Assembly: GCA_003536545.1 (NCBI GenBank)
Contig: DPZW01000110.1
Coordinates: forward strand, 1-7,278
Direction: 5' to 3'
DNA length: 7,278 bases
Source of the DNA: Rhodospirillaceae bacterium
GTDB taxonomy: Bacteria; Pseudomonadota; Alphaproteobacteria; UBA11073
This document shows positions 1 through 6,408 of the stretch, piece by piece. The notes beneath the pieces are model-generated. The model did no database searches, had not been told where the DNA came from, and saw only the letters and a program-made list of their open reading frames with translations. The position numbers were made by a program, and so were the translations under genes. Numbering within the stretch: the first letter of the stretch is position 1; each line of letters begins with the position of its first letter.

Positions 1-13
1 GCTCTTCCGATCT
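1..13. other. Illumina adapter remnant (artefact)
   Basis: The first 13 bases, GCTCTTCCGATCT, are identical to the 3' end of the standard Illumina TruSeq adapter (its reverse complement is AGATCGGAAGAGC). Read in the frame of the leftward kinase gene, the protein runs normally to Val-Leu-Ile-Asp-Pro and then becomes Arg-Ser-Glu-Glu. PfkB-type heptose kinases normally continue with Lys-Gly here. The biological sequence therefore starts at base 14, and these bases should be trimmed. Confidence 0.93.
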
Positions 14-586
14 GGGGTCAATCAGAACAGGCTTGCCCGCAGCGCGCGCCTTTTCAATAACAGTTTTTAAAACGCCATCGGTTAAAACACCCTTGGCGTA
101 ATCTGAAATCATCACAGCCTGACAATTCGGCAAAGCGGTTTCATAAGCAGCCAATAATTTTTTTTCGGTTTCCGCTGTAATCGCAGCAGTGGTTTCTGTG
201 TCAGCGCGAAGCAATTGCTGATTGTTGGCAATAAATCGTTGCTTGATGGTGGTTTGGCGGTTGGCTTCACTGACCAGAACACTATGGCTGCCGATTTGGG
301 CCATCACCAGTTCGCGCGCCTTTTGCCCGACAGGATCATCGCCTACAACAGAGATGAGGGTGGCCTTGCCACCGGCCGAAACAATATTCAGGGCTGCGTT
401 GCCGGCCCCGCCCAGCATTTCATGGTTATGTTTGACCCGGATGACCGGGATAGGGGCCTCTGGCGAGATGCGATCCACGCTGCCATGGGTGAATTTATCG
501 TACATAAAATCGCCCAAAACCAGAATATTGCAGCGGCCAAAATTGGAAATGAGATTATTGAGGCGACGATTATCATCTAGCGACAT
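14..586 (-). CDS. hldE: D-glycero-beta-D-manno-heptose-7-phosphate kinase (HldE/RfaE1), 3'-truncated
   Basis: This cytoplasmic PfkB/ribokinase-family enzyme phosphorylates heptose 7-phosphate to the 1,7-bisphosphate on the way to ADP-heptose for the LPS inner core. The 191 visible codons hold family hallmarks: a Gly-Asp-Phe-Met-Tyr-Asp strand at 25-30, RISPEAP at 39-45 (characteristic of HldE/RfaE1), a GGAGN sugar-binding loop at 59-63, a Val-Gly-Asp-Asp-Pro segment near 80, and SDYAKG at 161-166. The start is the ATG at 586-584 with a weak AGGA about 10 bases upstream; the frame stays open further upstream, so an earlier TTG start is possible. The gene reads away from all its neighbours. It is broken by adapter at base 13, so the ATP-site end of the kinase is missing. 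Whether a C-terminal adenylyltransferase domain follows, as in bifunctional HldE, cannot be seen. Confidence 0.9.
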
Positions 587-659
587 AATATGAGGGTCCT
601 GAATTGCCAAAGGTTGCAAGCTCTGGTAGTTATGGCAATGAATCCTGCAATTGACCAGC

Positions 660-1892
660 ATGAAATCTGACTTTACAGCCACTTCCCAATCCAGCGAATT
701 TGCGCTGATGGACTATCTTGAACGGCTGGCCCCGCGCAAGAATGATAGAATTGCGCTTGTTTGCCATCTCTCGCGGCTGCAACCCTATAACCGACGACCA
801 CACCATATCCGTGTGGCATTGAACACATTTGAAAACTTGCTGGGCCAGTATGAGGGCCGCATGTTTACGATGCGCAACAGTGATATTGTTTTTATCGGAC
901 AATTGGCATCACGTGACAAATTGAATGAAGCCATGATTAAGATGCGCTACCTGTTTTCAACGGATCCGATGATGAGCAGTCGTCTCGATGATCTGGCGTC
1001 GGCGACCAGTGGTTTTGCAACCTGGTACCAGCTTGATAAGGATTATGATGCCTTAATGGAAATTTCGCGGCGCATGTATCAGGCAACGCAAACCGGACAG
1101 CCAGAACATTTTGGTGAACGTGCAAGCGCGGAGCGCGTGTCCATCAATCCCGATCAACTGGGCTGGCTGGAAGATAGCCTGGGCAGTGCAGATCTCAGCA
1201 GCCTTATCCGCAATCAGCCGATTTGCGCCGTTGCGGCGGGCAAGCCTACGCCGGTATTTCATGAACTATATGTCTCCATTGCGGATCTGGAAACACAGGT
1301 TGTGCCGGGTGTGGACCTGACTGGCAATCGCTGGCTATTCCAATATCTGACAGGTATTCTGGATCGCCGTATGCTGATTTATCTGGCGGAGGAAGGCGAG
1401 CGTTCCAATCGTGCCTTCAGTTTTAATATGAACGTGGCAACATTATTGTCGTCTGATTTTTCAAAATTTGATCAGCGTATCAGCAGCGGCTTGCGCGGAC
1501 GCGTGGTGATAGAATTGCAAACGGTGGATGTATTCAGTGACATGGCGGCTTATATGTTTGCGCGCGATTATGTCATGGATCGCGGTTACCGCCTCTGCCT
1601 GGATGGCCTCACGCATTTCACGGCACCGTTTATTGATCGCAATAAACTCGCTTTTGACTTCATCAAAATTTACTGGACGCCAGCGATGAAGAATGCAGAT
1701 TTTGAACGCATGGCAATGGAATTAAAAAATGGTGGTGAAGATGCATTGTCGCGCGTGATTTTATGTCGCTGCGATAACGAAGAGGCGATTGAAGTCGGCA
1801 AGAAAATCGGCATCAACCTCTACCAGGGCCGCCATATTGACAAATTGATCAGAGATTCAGAGCCGCGGACAAATATTCGTCCACCGCGGTAG
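660..1892 (+). CDS. Degenerate GGDEF/EAL-domain protein, probable non-catalytic cyclic-di-GMP effector
   Basis: This is a 410-residue protein with no signal peptide or membrane segment visible. The C-terminal half aligns by eye with EAL phosphodiesterases. E202 (Glu-Leu-Tyr in place of Glu-Ala-Leu), Asn256/Asn258, E285, D315, K336 and Q389 fall at conserved positions. However, the Asp-Asp metal motif is Asp315-Gly316, and the late Ala-Glu-Gly-Val-Glu motif reads Cys-Arg-Cys-Asp-Asn. The N-terminal part (about 25-105) resembles a decayed GGDEF domain, with Arg72-Asn-Ser-Asp-Ile-Val where Arg-x-Gly-Gly-Asp-Glu-Phe would lie. By knowledge of the family, such proteins lack turnover and act as c-di-GMP receptors or scaffolds (FimX, LapD); this role is inferred. 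The start could be ATG 660 or TTG 651; neither has a good Shine-Dalgarno, and a TGA at 639 bounds the frame. The stop lies 9 bases before a pilin-like gene, which suggests co-transcription. Confidence 0.75.
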   Translation: MKSDFTATSQSSEFALMDYLERLAPRKNDRIALVCHLSRLQPYNRRPHHIRVALNTFENLLGQYEGRMFTMRNSDIVFIGQLASRDKLNEAMIKMRYLFSTDPMMSSRLDDLASATSGFATWYQLDKDYDALMEISRRMYQATQTGQPEHFGERASAERVSINPDQLGWLEDSLGSADLSSLIRNQPICAVAAGKPTPVFHELYVSIADLETQVVPGVDLTGNRWLFQYLTGILDRRMLIYLAEEGERSNRAFSFNMNVATLLSSDFSKFDQRISSGLRGRVVIELQTVDVFSDMAAYMFARDYVMDRGYRLCLDGLTHFTAPFIDRNKLAFDFIKIYWTPAMKNADFERMAMELKNGGEDALSRVILCRCDNEEAIEVGKKIGINLYQGRHIDKLIRDSEPRTNIRPPR

Positions 1893-1899
1893 GGGGAGA
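1892..1899 (+). promoter_or_regulatory. Ribosome binding site overlapping the upstream stop codon
   Basis: The run GGGGGGAG begins with the last base of the EAL-protein stop codon and lies 2 bases before ATG 1902, with its GGAG core close to the start. The overlap fits translational coupling of the pilin-like gene to the gene before it. Confidence 0.55.
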
Positions 1900-1901
1900 G
1901 T

Positions 1902-2501
1902 ATGGCTAACCTGATTATCACTATCATTTCAATCGCACTGGTTGCGGTGGCGGCATTGATGGGCGCGTATTATGGCGGCCAGGCTTTTTTGCAGGGGCAG
2001 GCCAAGGCGCGTGCGAACCGTGTAATTGCGCAGGGTGAACAGATCGTAGCGGCATGGAGCGTATATGCCGCGAATAATGGCGGCAATTATTTTATCTCGA
2101 CGCCCTGGGCGTCTTTGGTGCCAAATTATCTGTCCAGTGAGCCGGTGCTGGATTTTGCGGTGGCTTCGTCTGCACCGTTGGCGGTTGTGCTGGATGGATG
2201 GGGTATTGCCAATCATGCGACACTGGATGATGTAACATTTAATAATGGCGCCACGGTAACAACTACTGACTGGGGAAATTGGGGGCCATACAACAGCGCT
2301 ATTATCGGTTTTGAGAATGAGGAAATCTGTGAAGAAATCGCAAAAATTGCGCGCGGGCCTTCTGCTGCTCCAATTGCCGTTGGTGGTGGCGATCCATATG
2401 GATTTGGCTCGGCAATTTTTAACACCATGACCGGTAAATTTGATTGTTTTTCCTATGCTTCGACGCCCCCCTATTATGTTTTCCTTTATCGTGCTTATTA
2501 G
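1902..2501 (+). CDS. Leaderless type IVb pilin-like protein 1
   Basis: This 199-residue protein has a hydrophobic helix starting at residue 3 (about 4-24), then an Ala/Gln-rich amphipathic stretch (about 26-58), then a Gly/Thr/Ser-rich globular part. The layout resembles mature type IVb pilins (TcpA/BfpA/PilS style). A C-terminal cysteine pair, C143 and C182, could form the disulfide-bound D-region. There is no prepilin leader with a Gly cleavage site and no Glu at position 5. The start is firm: an in-frame TAG sits 12 bases upstream and the purine-rich GGGGGAG site is just before ATG 1902. It follows the degenerate EAL gene by 9 bases and has a paralogue at 3979-4572. The family is not recognised by name; a pilin or pseudopilin role is inferred from architecture. 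Another small exported or membrane-anchored protein remains possible. Confidence 0.65.
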   Translation: MANLIITIISIALVAVAALMGAYYGGQAFLQGQAKARANRVIAQGEQIVAAWSVYAANNGGNYFISTPWASLVPNYLSSEPVLDFAVASSAPLAVVLDGWGIANHATLDDVTFNNGATVTTTDWGNWGPYNSAIIGFENEEICEEIAKIARGPSAAPIAVGGGDPYGFGSAIFNTMTGKFDCFSYASTPPYYVFLYRAY

Positions 2502-2546
2502 TGTGCATGTTGGTTATGGTTAGACTTATATTGCAACAACAGATTC

Positions 2547-2560
2547 ATCATGTGCATGAT
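2547..2560. promoter_or_regulatory. Short inverted repeat upstream of sufE
   Basis: ATCATG and CATGAT form a perfect 6-base inverted repeat around a 2-base centre, 24 bases before the sufE start. A second overlapping repeat (TGCAT-GATT-ATGCA, 2553-2566) follows. This could be an operator for a dimeric regulator. It does not clearly match an iron box I can name, and short palindromes arise by chance. Confidence 0.25.
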
Positions 2561-2583
2561 TATGCATTCAGGTCAGTGAGCGA

Positions 2584-2994
2584 ATGATGACATTGGAAGA
2601 CCTGAAATCCGATTTTGCTGTGCTGGATGACTGGCAGGATCGTTACCGTTATGTCATCGATCTGGGCAGAGAACTGCCGGAAATGTCGGATGGCGATAAA
2701 AATGAAAATTTTCGCGTGGTGGGCTGTATGTCGCAGGTTTGGTTAAAACCCATTCAAACACATCCTACGCTAAAATTTCTCGCTGACAGCGATGCACATA
2801 TCGTGAAGGGGCTGATTGGTATTTTGATGATTATTTATAATGATAAACCACCGGTGGAAATTGTGAATACGGCGATTGAACCTATTTTTGCCGAACTTGG
2901 CATGGAGGAACATCTCTCGCCAAACCGCCGCAATGGTTTTTTTGCGATGGTAGAAAAAATTCAGAGCTATGCCCGCGCTGCCGTTCAATCGTAA
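2584..2994 (+). CDS. sufE: Cysteine desulfuration protein SufE
   Basis: SufE accepts persulfide sulfur from the cysteine desulfurase SufS and passes it to the SufBCD scaffold for Fe-S cluster assembly in the cytoplasm. The 136-residue protein has the usual family length. It carries the sulfur-accepting cysteine C48 in the Val-Val-Gly-Cys-Met-Ser-Gln-Val-Trp loop (44-53 region), the typical N-terminal Trp-x-x-Arg-Tyr-x-x-Ile-Asp-Leu-Gly helix (17-28), and a C-terminal Leu-Ser-Pro-x-Arg-x-Asn-Gly segment. Two consecutive ATG codons (2584 and 2587) are both possible starts, and the Shine-Dalgarno is weak. It stands alone here, with no sufBCDS, as often seen in alphaproteobacteria. Its last 26 bases overlap dusA, so the two are probably translated from one message. 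Confidence 0.93.
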   Translation: MMTLEDLKSDFAVLDDWQDRYRYVIDLGRELPEMSDGDKNENFRVVGCMSQVWLKPIQTHPTLKFLADSDAHIVKGLIGILMIIYNDKPPVEIVNTAIEPIFAELGMEEHLSPNRRNGFFAMVEKIQSYARAAVQS

Positions 2995-3946
2995 AGTTTC
3001 CGTTGCGCCGATGATGGATTGGACGGACAGGCATTGCCGTTATTTTCATCGCCTGATTTCGCCCGATATTTTTCTTTATACCGAAATGGTGACATCGCCC
3101 GCGATCATCCATGGAGATCGTGAAAAATTATTGGGATTCTCAGAAAAGGAAAAACCGCTTGCCCTACAGCTGGGTGGCAGTAATGCGGATGAACTTGCGC
3201 GCTGTGCAGGGGTGGGCGCGGAGTGGGGCTATGATGAAATCAATCTGAATTGTGGCTGCCCGTCTGATCGTGTCCAGTCCGGCAGTTTTGGCGCATGCTT
3301 GATGGCGGAGCCACAGACGGTCGCCAAATGCATCGCCGCGATGCAGCGTGAGGTGAATATTCCGGTCACGGTGAAATCCCGCATCGGCATTGATGATTTT
3401 GACAATTATGATTTTCTGAAAAAATTTGTGGAGACGGTTGCGGCCACAGGATGCAATATTTTTATCATCCATGCACGCAAGGCTATTTTAAAAGGCCTGT
3501 CCCCGCGTGAGAACCGCGAAGTGCCGCCGCTGATTTACGATTACGTTTACCGCATCAAACAGGAATTTCCGCAGCTGCACATTACCCTGAATGGCGGCGT
3601 GAAAACCGTGGATGAAATTCAAACGCACCTAAAGCATGTCGATGGTGTGATGATCGGCCGCGCCGCTTATCAAAACCCATGGCTGCTGGATGAAATTCAA
3701 ACAGAAATTTTCCAGAAACCAACCGGGCAAACACCGCAGCAGGTGGTGGAAGCCATGCTGGCTTATGCCGATGCACATCTGGTGCGCGGCGGTAAACTGT
3801 CGAATGTCACGCGGCATATGCTGGGGATGTTTCCGGGCCAACGCGGGGCACGGCTGTGGCGGCAGGCCCTGACGGCGGGTGAAGTGTTGGAGCCAGGGGC
3901 AAATTCTACAGTCATTTCAAAGGCTTTACGCTTTATTAACGCTTAG
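2969..3946 (+). CDS. dusA: tRNA-dihydrouridine(20/20a) synthase DusA
   Basis: This FMN enzyme uses NADPH to reduce uridines 20 and 20a in the tRNA D-loop. The 325-residue length and motifs fit DusA rather than DusB or DusC: SVAPMMDWTDRHCR at 11-24, the TEMV strand at 38-41, ALQLGG at 65-70, NLNCGCPSDRV at 92-102 with catalytic C97, FMN-contacting K136 and H168 (in IIHARKA), Gly-Leu-Ser-Pro-x-Glu-Asn-Arg-Glu-Val-Pro-Pro, and the C-terminal phosphate-binding Gly-Arg-Ala-Ala-Tyr-Gln-Asn-Pro. Starting at 2969 gives only a short tail before the conserved SVAPMMDW motif, so this start is well placed although it overlaps sufE by 26 bases in another frame. The stop is followed 32 bases later by the second pilin-like gene. 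Confidence 0.95.
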   Translation: MPALPFNRKVSVAPMMDWTDRHCRYFHRLISPDIFLYTEMVTSPAIIHGDREKLLGFSEKEKPLALQLGGSNADELARCAGVGAEWGYDEINLNCGCPSDRVQSGSFGACLMAEPQTVAKCIAAMQREVNIPVTVKSRIGIDDFDNYDFLKKFVETVAATGCNIFIIHARKAILKGLSPRENREVPPLIYDYVYRIKQEFPQLHITLNGGVKTVDEIQTHLKHVDGVMIGRAAYQNPWLLDEIQTEIFQKPTGQTPQQVVEAMLAYADAHLVRGGKLSNVTRHMLGMFPGQRGARLWRQALTAGEVLEPGANSTVISKALRFINA

Positions 3947-3978
3947 CTGATACCCTTATAACGGGGAAATATATTTTT

Positions 3979-4572
3979 ATGGCCAATTTAATCATCACGA
4001 TTATTTCCATTGCACTGGTTGGTGTGGCCGCCTTGATGGGGGCCTATTACGCCGGTGAGGCTTTTTACAGCGGACAGGCGAAAGCCAAAGCCAATAGCAT
4101 CGTGAATGCCGCCAACCAGATTGAAGGGGCAATCCGCATTTGGGCGAGCACGAATATGAAAGGTAATACGGATTACCCGGACTGGAATTCTGTGACAGGC
4201 GCATCATCGGAATTGATTTCCGGATATCTCACGCAGATGCCTCAACCATTTGAAGATAAAAAATTTGAGCTATTGATGGTGGATAGCGGCGGGGATATGA
4301 CACCTCTCACAGACAATGGCACCACCAATGGACCTATCCCGGCGTCGGGATATTTCATGGGGCTTTATATGCAGCTGGAGCCGTCACCTGCAGTCACGGG
4401 CATGCCTTTATGTCAGGAAATCAATCGTATCTCGGTGGGCAGTCCTACGGTGCCGACCACTGTTGATTTTATGGGCAGCTCCGCCACTCCGTCGATTTTA
4501 AGCGGTGCACGCTTTGTTTGCATCAATGATGCCGCGTCTGGAAAAGATTATTTTATCTATCGTATTAATTAA
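3979..4572 (+). CDS. Leaderless type IVb pilin-like protein 2
   Basis: This 197-residue protein is paralogous to the product of 1902-2501. The first 29 residues match at 26 positions, and the segment Gly-Gln-Ala-Lys-Ala-x-Ala-Asn follows in both. The middle and end differ widely. The C-terminal pair C145/C181 keeps nearly the same placement and spacing as C143/C182 in the paralogue, and both first cysteines sit in the pattern (Ile/Leu)-Cys-(Glu/Gln)-Glu-Ile-x-(Lys/Arg)-Ile. The hydrophobic helix spans about 4-24 and there is no prepilin leader or Glu5. The start is firm: in-frame TAA at 3937-3939, no other start codon in between, and GGGGAA about 10 bases upstream of ATG 3979. Function is inferred from architecture: a pilin-like or pseudopilin-like membrane-anchored subunit. 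Confidence 0.65.
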   Translation: MANLIITIISIALVGVAALMGAYYAGEAFYSGQAKAKANSIVNAANQIEGAIRIWASTNMKGNTDYPDWNSVTGASSELISGYLTQMPQPFEDKKFELLMVDSGGDMTPLTDNGTTNGPIPASGYFMGLYMQLEPSPAVTGMPLCQEINRISVGSPTVPTTVDFMGSSATPSILSGARFVCINDAASGKDYFIYRIN

Positions 4573-4584
4573 TCCTGTCCGTTT

Positions 4585-4610
4585 CGGCTCTTGCTTTGCG
4601 GTCAAAGCCG
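4585..4610 (+). other. Hairpin between the pilin-like gene and the stomatin gene
   Basis: CGGCT-C-TTG (4585-4593) can pair with CAAAGCCG (4603-4610) with one bulged base and a 9-base loop. No U-tract follows, so it is not a standard terminator. It could be a processing or attenuation element in the leader of the next gene. Confidence 0.3.
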
Positions 4611-4631
4611 ATTAAAATCCATGTCATCAAC

Positions 4632-4637
4632 AAAGGG
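4632..4637 (+). promoter_or_regulatory. Ribosome binding site selecting the stomatin start
   Basis: AAAGGG lies 7 bases before ATG 4645 but only 1 base before ATG 4639. Spacing therefore favours 4645, which also places the hydrophobic anchor at the extreme N-terminus as usual in paraslipins. Confidence 0.6.
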
Positions 4638-4644
4638 CATGGCC

Positions 4645-5568
4645 ATGGAACTGGGTATTCTGACAATTATTCTTTTAATCTTCGGCGTCTATCTGGTATT
4701 CGCCAGCGTCAAAACTGTGCCGCAAAGCCAGAGCTGGCTGGTTGAGCAGTTCGGGAAATATACCAAAACCCTGACACCGGGCCTGCACCTGATCGTGCCG
4801 TTCATTGAGCGCGTTTCATATAAAATATCCATGCAGGAAATTGTTTTGGACGTGCCATCGCAGCAGGTGATTACAAAAGACAATACCCAGGTGACGGCAG
4901 ACGGTGTGGTTTACTATCAGGTCATTAATGCGCCAGCAGCGGCCTACGAAGTGCAAAATCTGAAATATGCGATTATCAATCTTGCGCAGACAAATTTACG
5001 TACCGTCATTGGCTCCATGGACCTCGATGAAGTTTTATCCAAGCGTGACTATATCAACGAGCGTTTGCTGCAGGTGGTTGACGCCGCGACTTCACCCTGG
5101 GGCGTGAAGGTGACGCGGATTGAGATTAAGGACCTGAGCCCGCCACAAAATATTATCGACAGCATGGCGCGCCAGATGAAAGCAGAGCGTGAAAAGCGTG
5201 CAGAAATTTTATCAGCCGAAGGCGAACGCCAGGGTGCCATCCTGCGTGCCGAGGGCCAAAAACAATCTGCTATATTGCAGGCGGAGGGCCGCAAGGAGTC
5301 CGCGTTTCGTGATGCCGAGGCACGCGAACGCGAAGCACAGGCCGAAGCCGCCGCGACGCAAATGGTGTCGCAGGCCATTGCATCGGGCAATGTGAATGCA
5401 CTGAATTATTTTATTGGCCAAAAATATGTCGAGGCCCTGCGTGACATTGCATCTGCGCCTAATCAAAAAGTCATCATGATGCCGTTAGAGGCAGCAGGGG
5501 TAATGGGCTCCATCGCCGGCGTCACGGAAATGATCAAAGAAGGCGTTTCAAAAAACAAAGCGGCATAA
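4645..5568 (+). CDS. qmcA: SPFH/stomatin-family membrane protein (paraslipin, QmcA type)
   Basis: This membrane-anchored SPFH protein is expected to form large oligomeric cages or microdomains that scaffold inner-membrane quality control; QmcA of E. coli associates with FtsH. The 307-residue product has an N-terminal anchor (about 3-20) and a Val-Pro-Gln-Ser-x-x-Trp-Leu-Val-Glu-x-Phe-Gly-Lys-Tyr motif shortly after it. The SPFH/band-7 domain runs to about 165, with the typical LTPGLHLIVPF segment. A long charged coiled coil follows, holding four consecutive 11-residue units (191-234), three of them beginning Ala-Glu-Gly, and then a hydrophobic C-terminal region. Starts at TTG 4591, ATG 4621 and ATG 4639 are possible but less likely given the ribosome site. 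NfeD, the common partner of this family, is not adjacent. HflK/HflC were considered but the length and N-terminus fit paraslipin better. Confidence 0.88.
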   Translation: MELGILTIILLIFGVYLVFASVKTVPQSQSWLVEQFGKYTKTLTPGLHLIVPFIERVSYKISMQEIVLDVPSQQVITKDNTQVTADGVVYYQVINAPAAAYEVQNLKYAIINLAQTNLRTVIGSMDLDEVLSKRDYINERLLQVVDAATSPWGVKVTRIEIKDLSPPQNIIDSMARQMKAEREKRAEILSAEGERQGAILRAEGQKQSAILQAEGRKESAFRDAEAREREAQAEAAATQMVSQAIASGNVNALNYFIGQKYVEALRDIASAPNQKVIMMPLEAAGVMGSIAGVTEMIKEGVSKNKAA

Positions 5569-5580
5569 TTTTTTCACAGA

Positions 5581-5602
5581 TGATTCGTGATATTACGAAT
5601 CA
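5581..5602. promoter_or_regulatory. Perfect inverted repeat upstream of aqpZ
   Basis: TGATTCGT (5581-5588) and ACGAATCA (5595-5602) are exact reverse complements around a 6-base centre. The element lies just upstream of the predicted aqpZ promoter and 12 bases after the stomatin stop. No U-run follows, so an operator is more likely than a terminator, though an RNA hairpin at the end of the stomatin message is possible. Confidence 0.45.
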
Positions 5603-5615
5603 GTAAGAAAGAGAA

Positions 5616-5643
5616 TTGCCACGACTCATTCCGTGAATACAAT
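5616..5643 (+). promoter_or_regulatory. Predicted sigma-70-type promoter of aqpZ
   Basis: TTGCCA (5616-5621) and TACAAT (5638-5643) are separated by 16 bases and match the -35 and -10 consensus at 5 of 6 positions each. Transcription would start near 5650, giving a leader of under 40 bases that contains the strong GGAGG at 5676-5680. Confidence 0.5.
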
Positions 5644-5686
5644 ATGCGGGTCCCGTTTTGGGCTCACGCAAACTTGGAGGTAGCGT

Positions 5687-6385
5687 ATGAGTGAATATCA
5701 AAAACCCATGGCTGAAATGATTGGTACATTTTGGCTGGTATTGGGCGGTTGTGGTACAGTGTTACTTGCTGGCGGTTCCGTCGGCGCATTGGGCATCGCC
5801 CTGGCATTTGGTTTGTCTTTATTGGCCATGTGTTATGCCATTGGCCATATTTCAGGTTGCCACCTGAATCCTGCTGTCACGATTGGTATGTGGATGGCGA
5901 AAAAAATCCCAACTTCTGATCTGCTGCCATACATTGTGGCACAGGTTGTGGGTGGTGTTCTGGCGATCGCATTGATCTCCTACATCGTTCAGGGTGGTTC
6001 TGTTGATCTGGGCAGCTATGCGGCGAACGGTTTTGGTGAGCATTCACCAGGCGGTTTCAATATGCATTCTGCATTTATCACGGAAGCAATCATGACCTTC
6101 ATGTTTGTGATGGTTATCCTGAAATCCACTTCCGGCGGTTCTTCGCATGCCGGCCTGGCGATTGGTCTGACACTTGTGGTTATCCATCTGGTGTCCATGT
6201 CCGTTACCGGCACGTCCGTTAACCCGGCGCGTTCAACTGCTTCTGCCATCTTTGCAGGCGGTTGGGCAATGGATCAGCTTTGGCTGTTCTGGGCTGCGCC
6301 TGTTGTTGGCGGCGCGGTTGCAGGTGTTGTGTTCAAAAAATTCTGCTGCACAGGCGGAACTTGCGGCACGAGCAAATGCAGCTAA
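5687..6385 (+). CDS. aqpZ: Aquaporin Z-type water channel
   Basis: This six-helix inner-membrane channel of the MIP family passes water. Both half-helix motifs are present: HLNPAVT (NPA at 61-63) and SVNPARS (NPA at 179-181). The selectivity-filter residues of E. coli AqpZ (Phe, His, Thr, Arg) are retained as F41, H167, T176 and R182, which argues for a water channel rather than a glycerol facilitator. The 232-residue length is normal. GEHSPGG at 117-123 in the mid-protein loop is also typical of AqpZ. The start is supported by GGAGG 6 bases upstream. The C-terminus is unusual: after Lys-Lys-Phe it ends in a Gly/Thr-rich tail with four cysteines in the last thirteen residues, where the E. coli protein has a short charged tail. 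It appears to be monocistronic, with its own promoter before it and a strong terminator after it. Confidence 0.95.
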   Translation: MSEYQKPMAEMIGTFWLVLGGCGTVLLAGGSVGALGIALAFGLSLLAMCYAIGHISGCHLNPAVTIGMWMAKKIPTSDLLPYIVAQVVGGVLAIALISYIVQGGSVDLGSYAANGFGEHSPGGFNMHSAFITEAIMTFMFVMVILKSTSGGSSHAGLAIGLTLVVIHLVSMSVTGTSVNPARSTASAIFAGGWAMDQLWLFWAAPVVGGAVAGVVFKKFCCTGGTCGTSKCS

Positions 6386-6408
6386 GCAAATAGCTTATCC
6401 AAATAGAG

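Noticed and set aside
215..593. Two rightward open frames of about 120 codons opposite the kinase gene
   Set aside because: They are antisense to hldE, which has clear family motifs on the minus strand. Their translations resemble no protein family and they lack ribosome sites.
4585..4610. Hairpin as an intrinsic terminator after the second pilin-like gene
   Set aside because: No U-tract follows the stem and the stem has a bulge, so it was listed only as a hairpin of unknown role.
4591..4644. N-terminal extension of the stomatin gene from TTG 4591
   Set aside because: It would begin inside a hairpin, has no ribosome site, and places 18 polar residues before the anchor. AAAGGG at good spacing supports ATG 4645.
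5049..5466. Leftward open frames opposite the stomatin coiled coil
   Set aside because: They are Ala/Ser/Cys- and Arg-rich shadow frames produced by the biased codons of the coiled coil. The plus-strand gene explains the region.
5687..6385. Glycerol facilitator (GlpF) identity
   Set aside because: The filter residues F41, H167, T176 and R182 and the GEHSPGG loop match AqpZ, whereas glycerol channels have smaller residues at the Phe and His positions.
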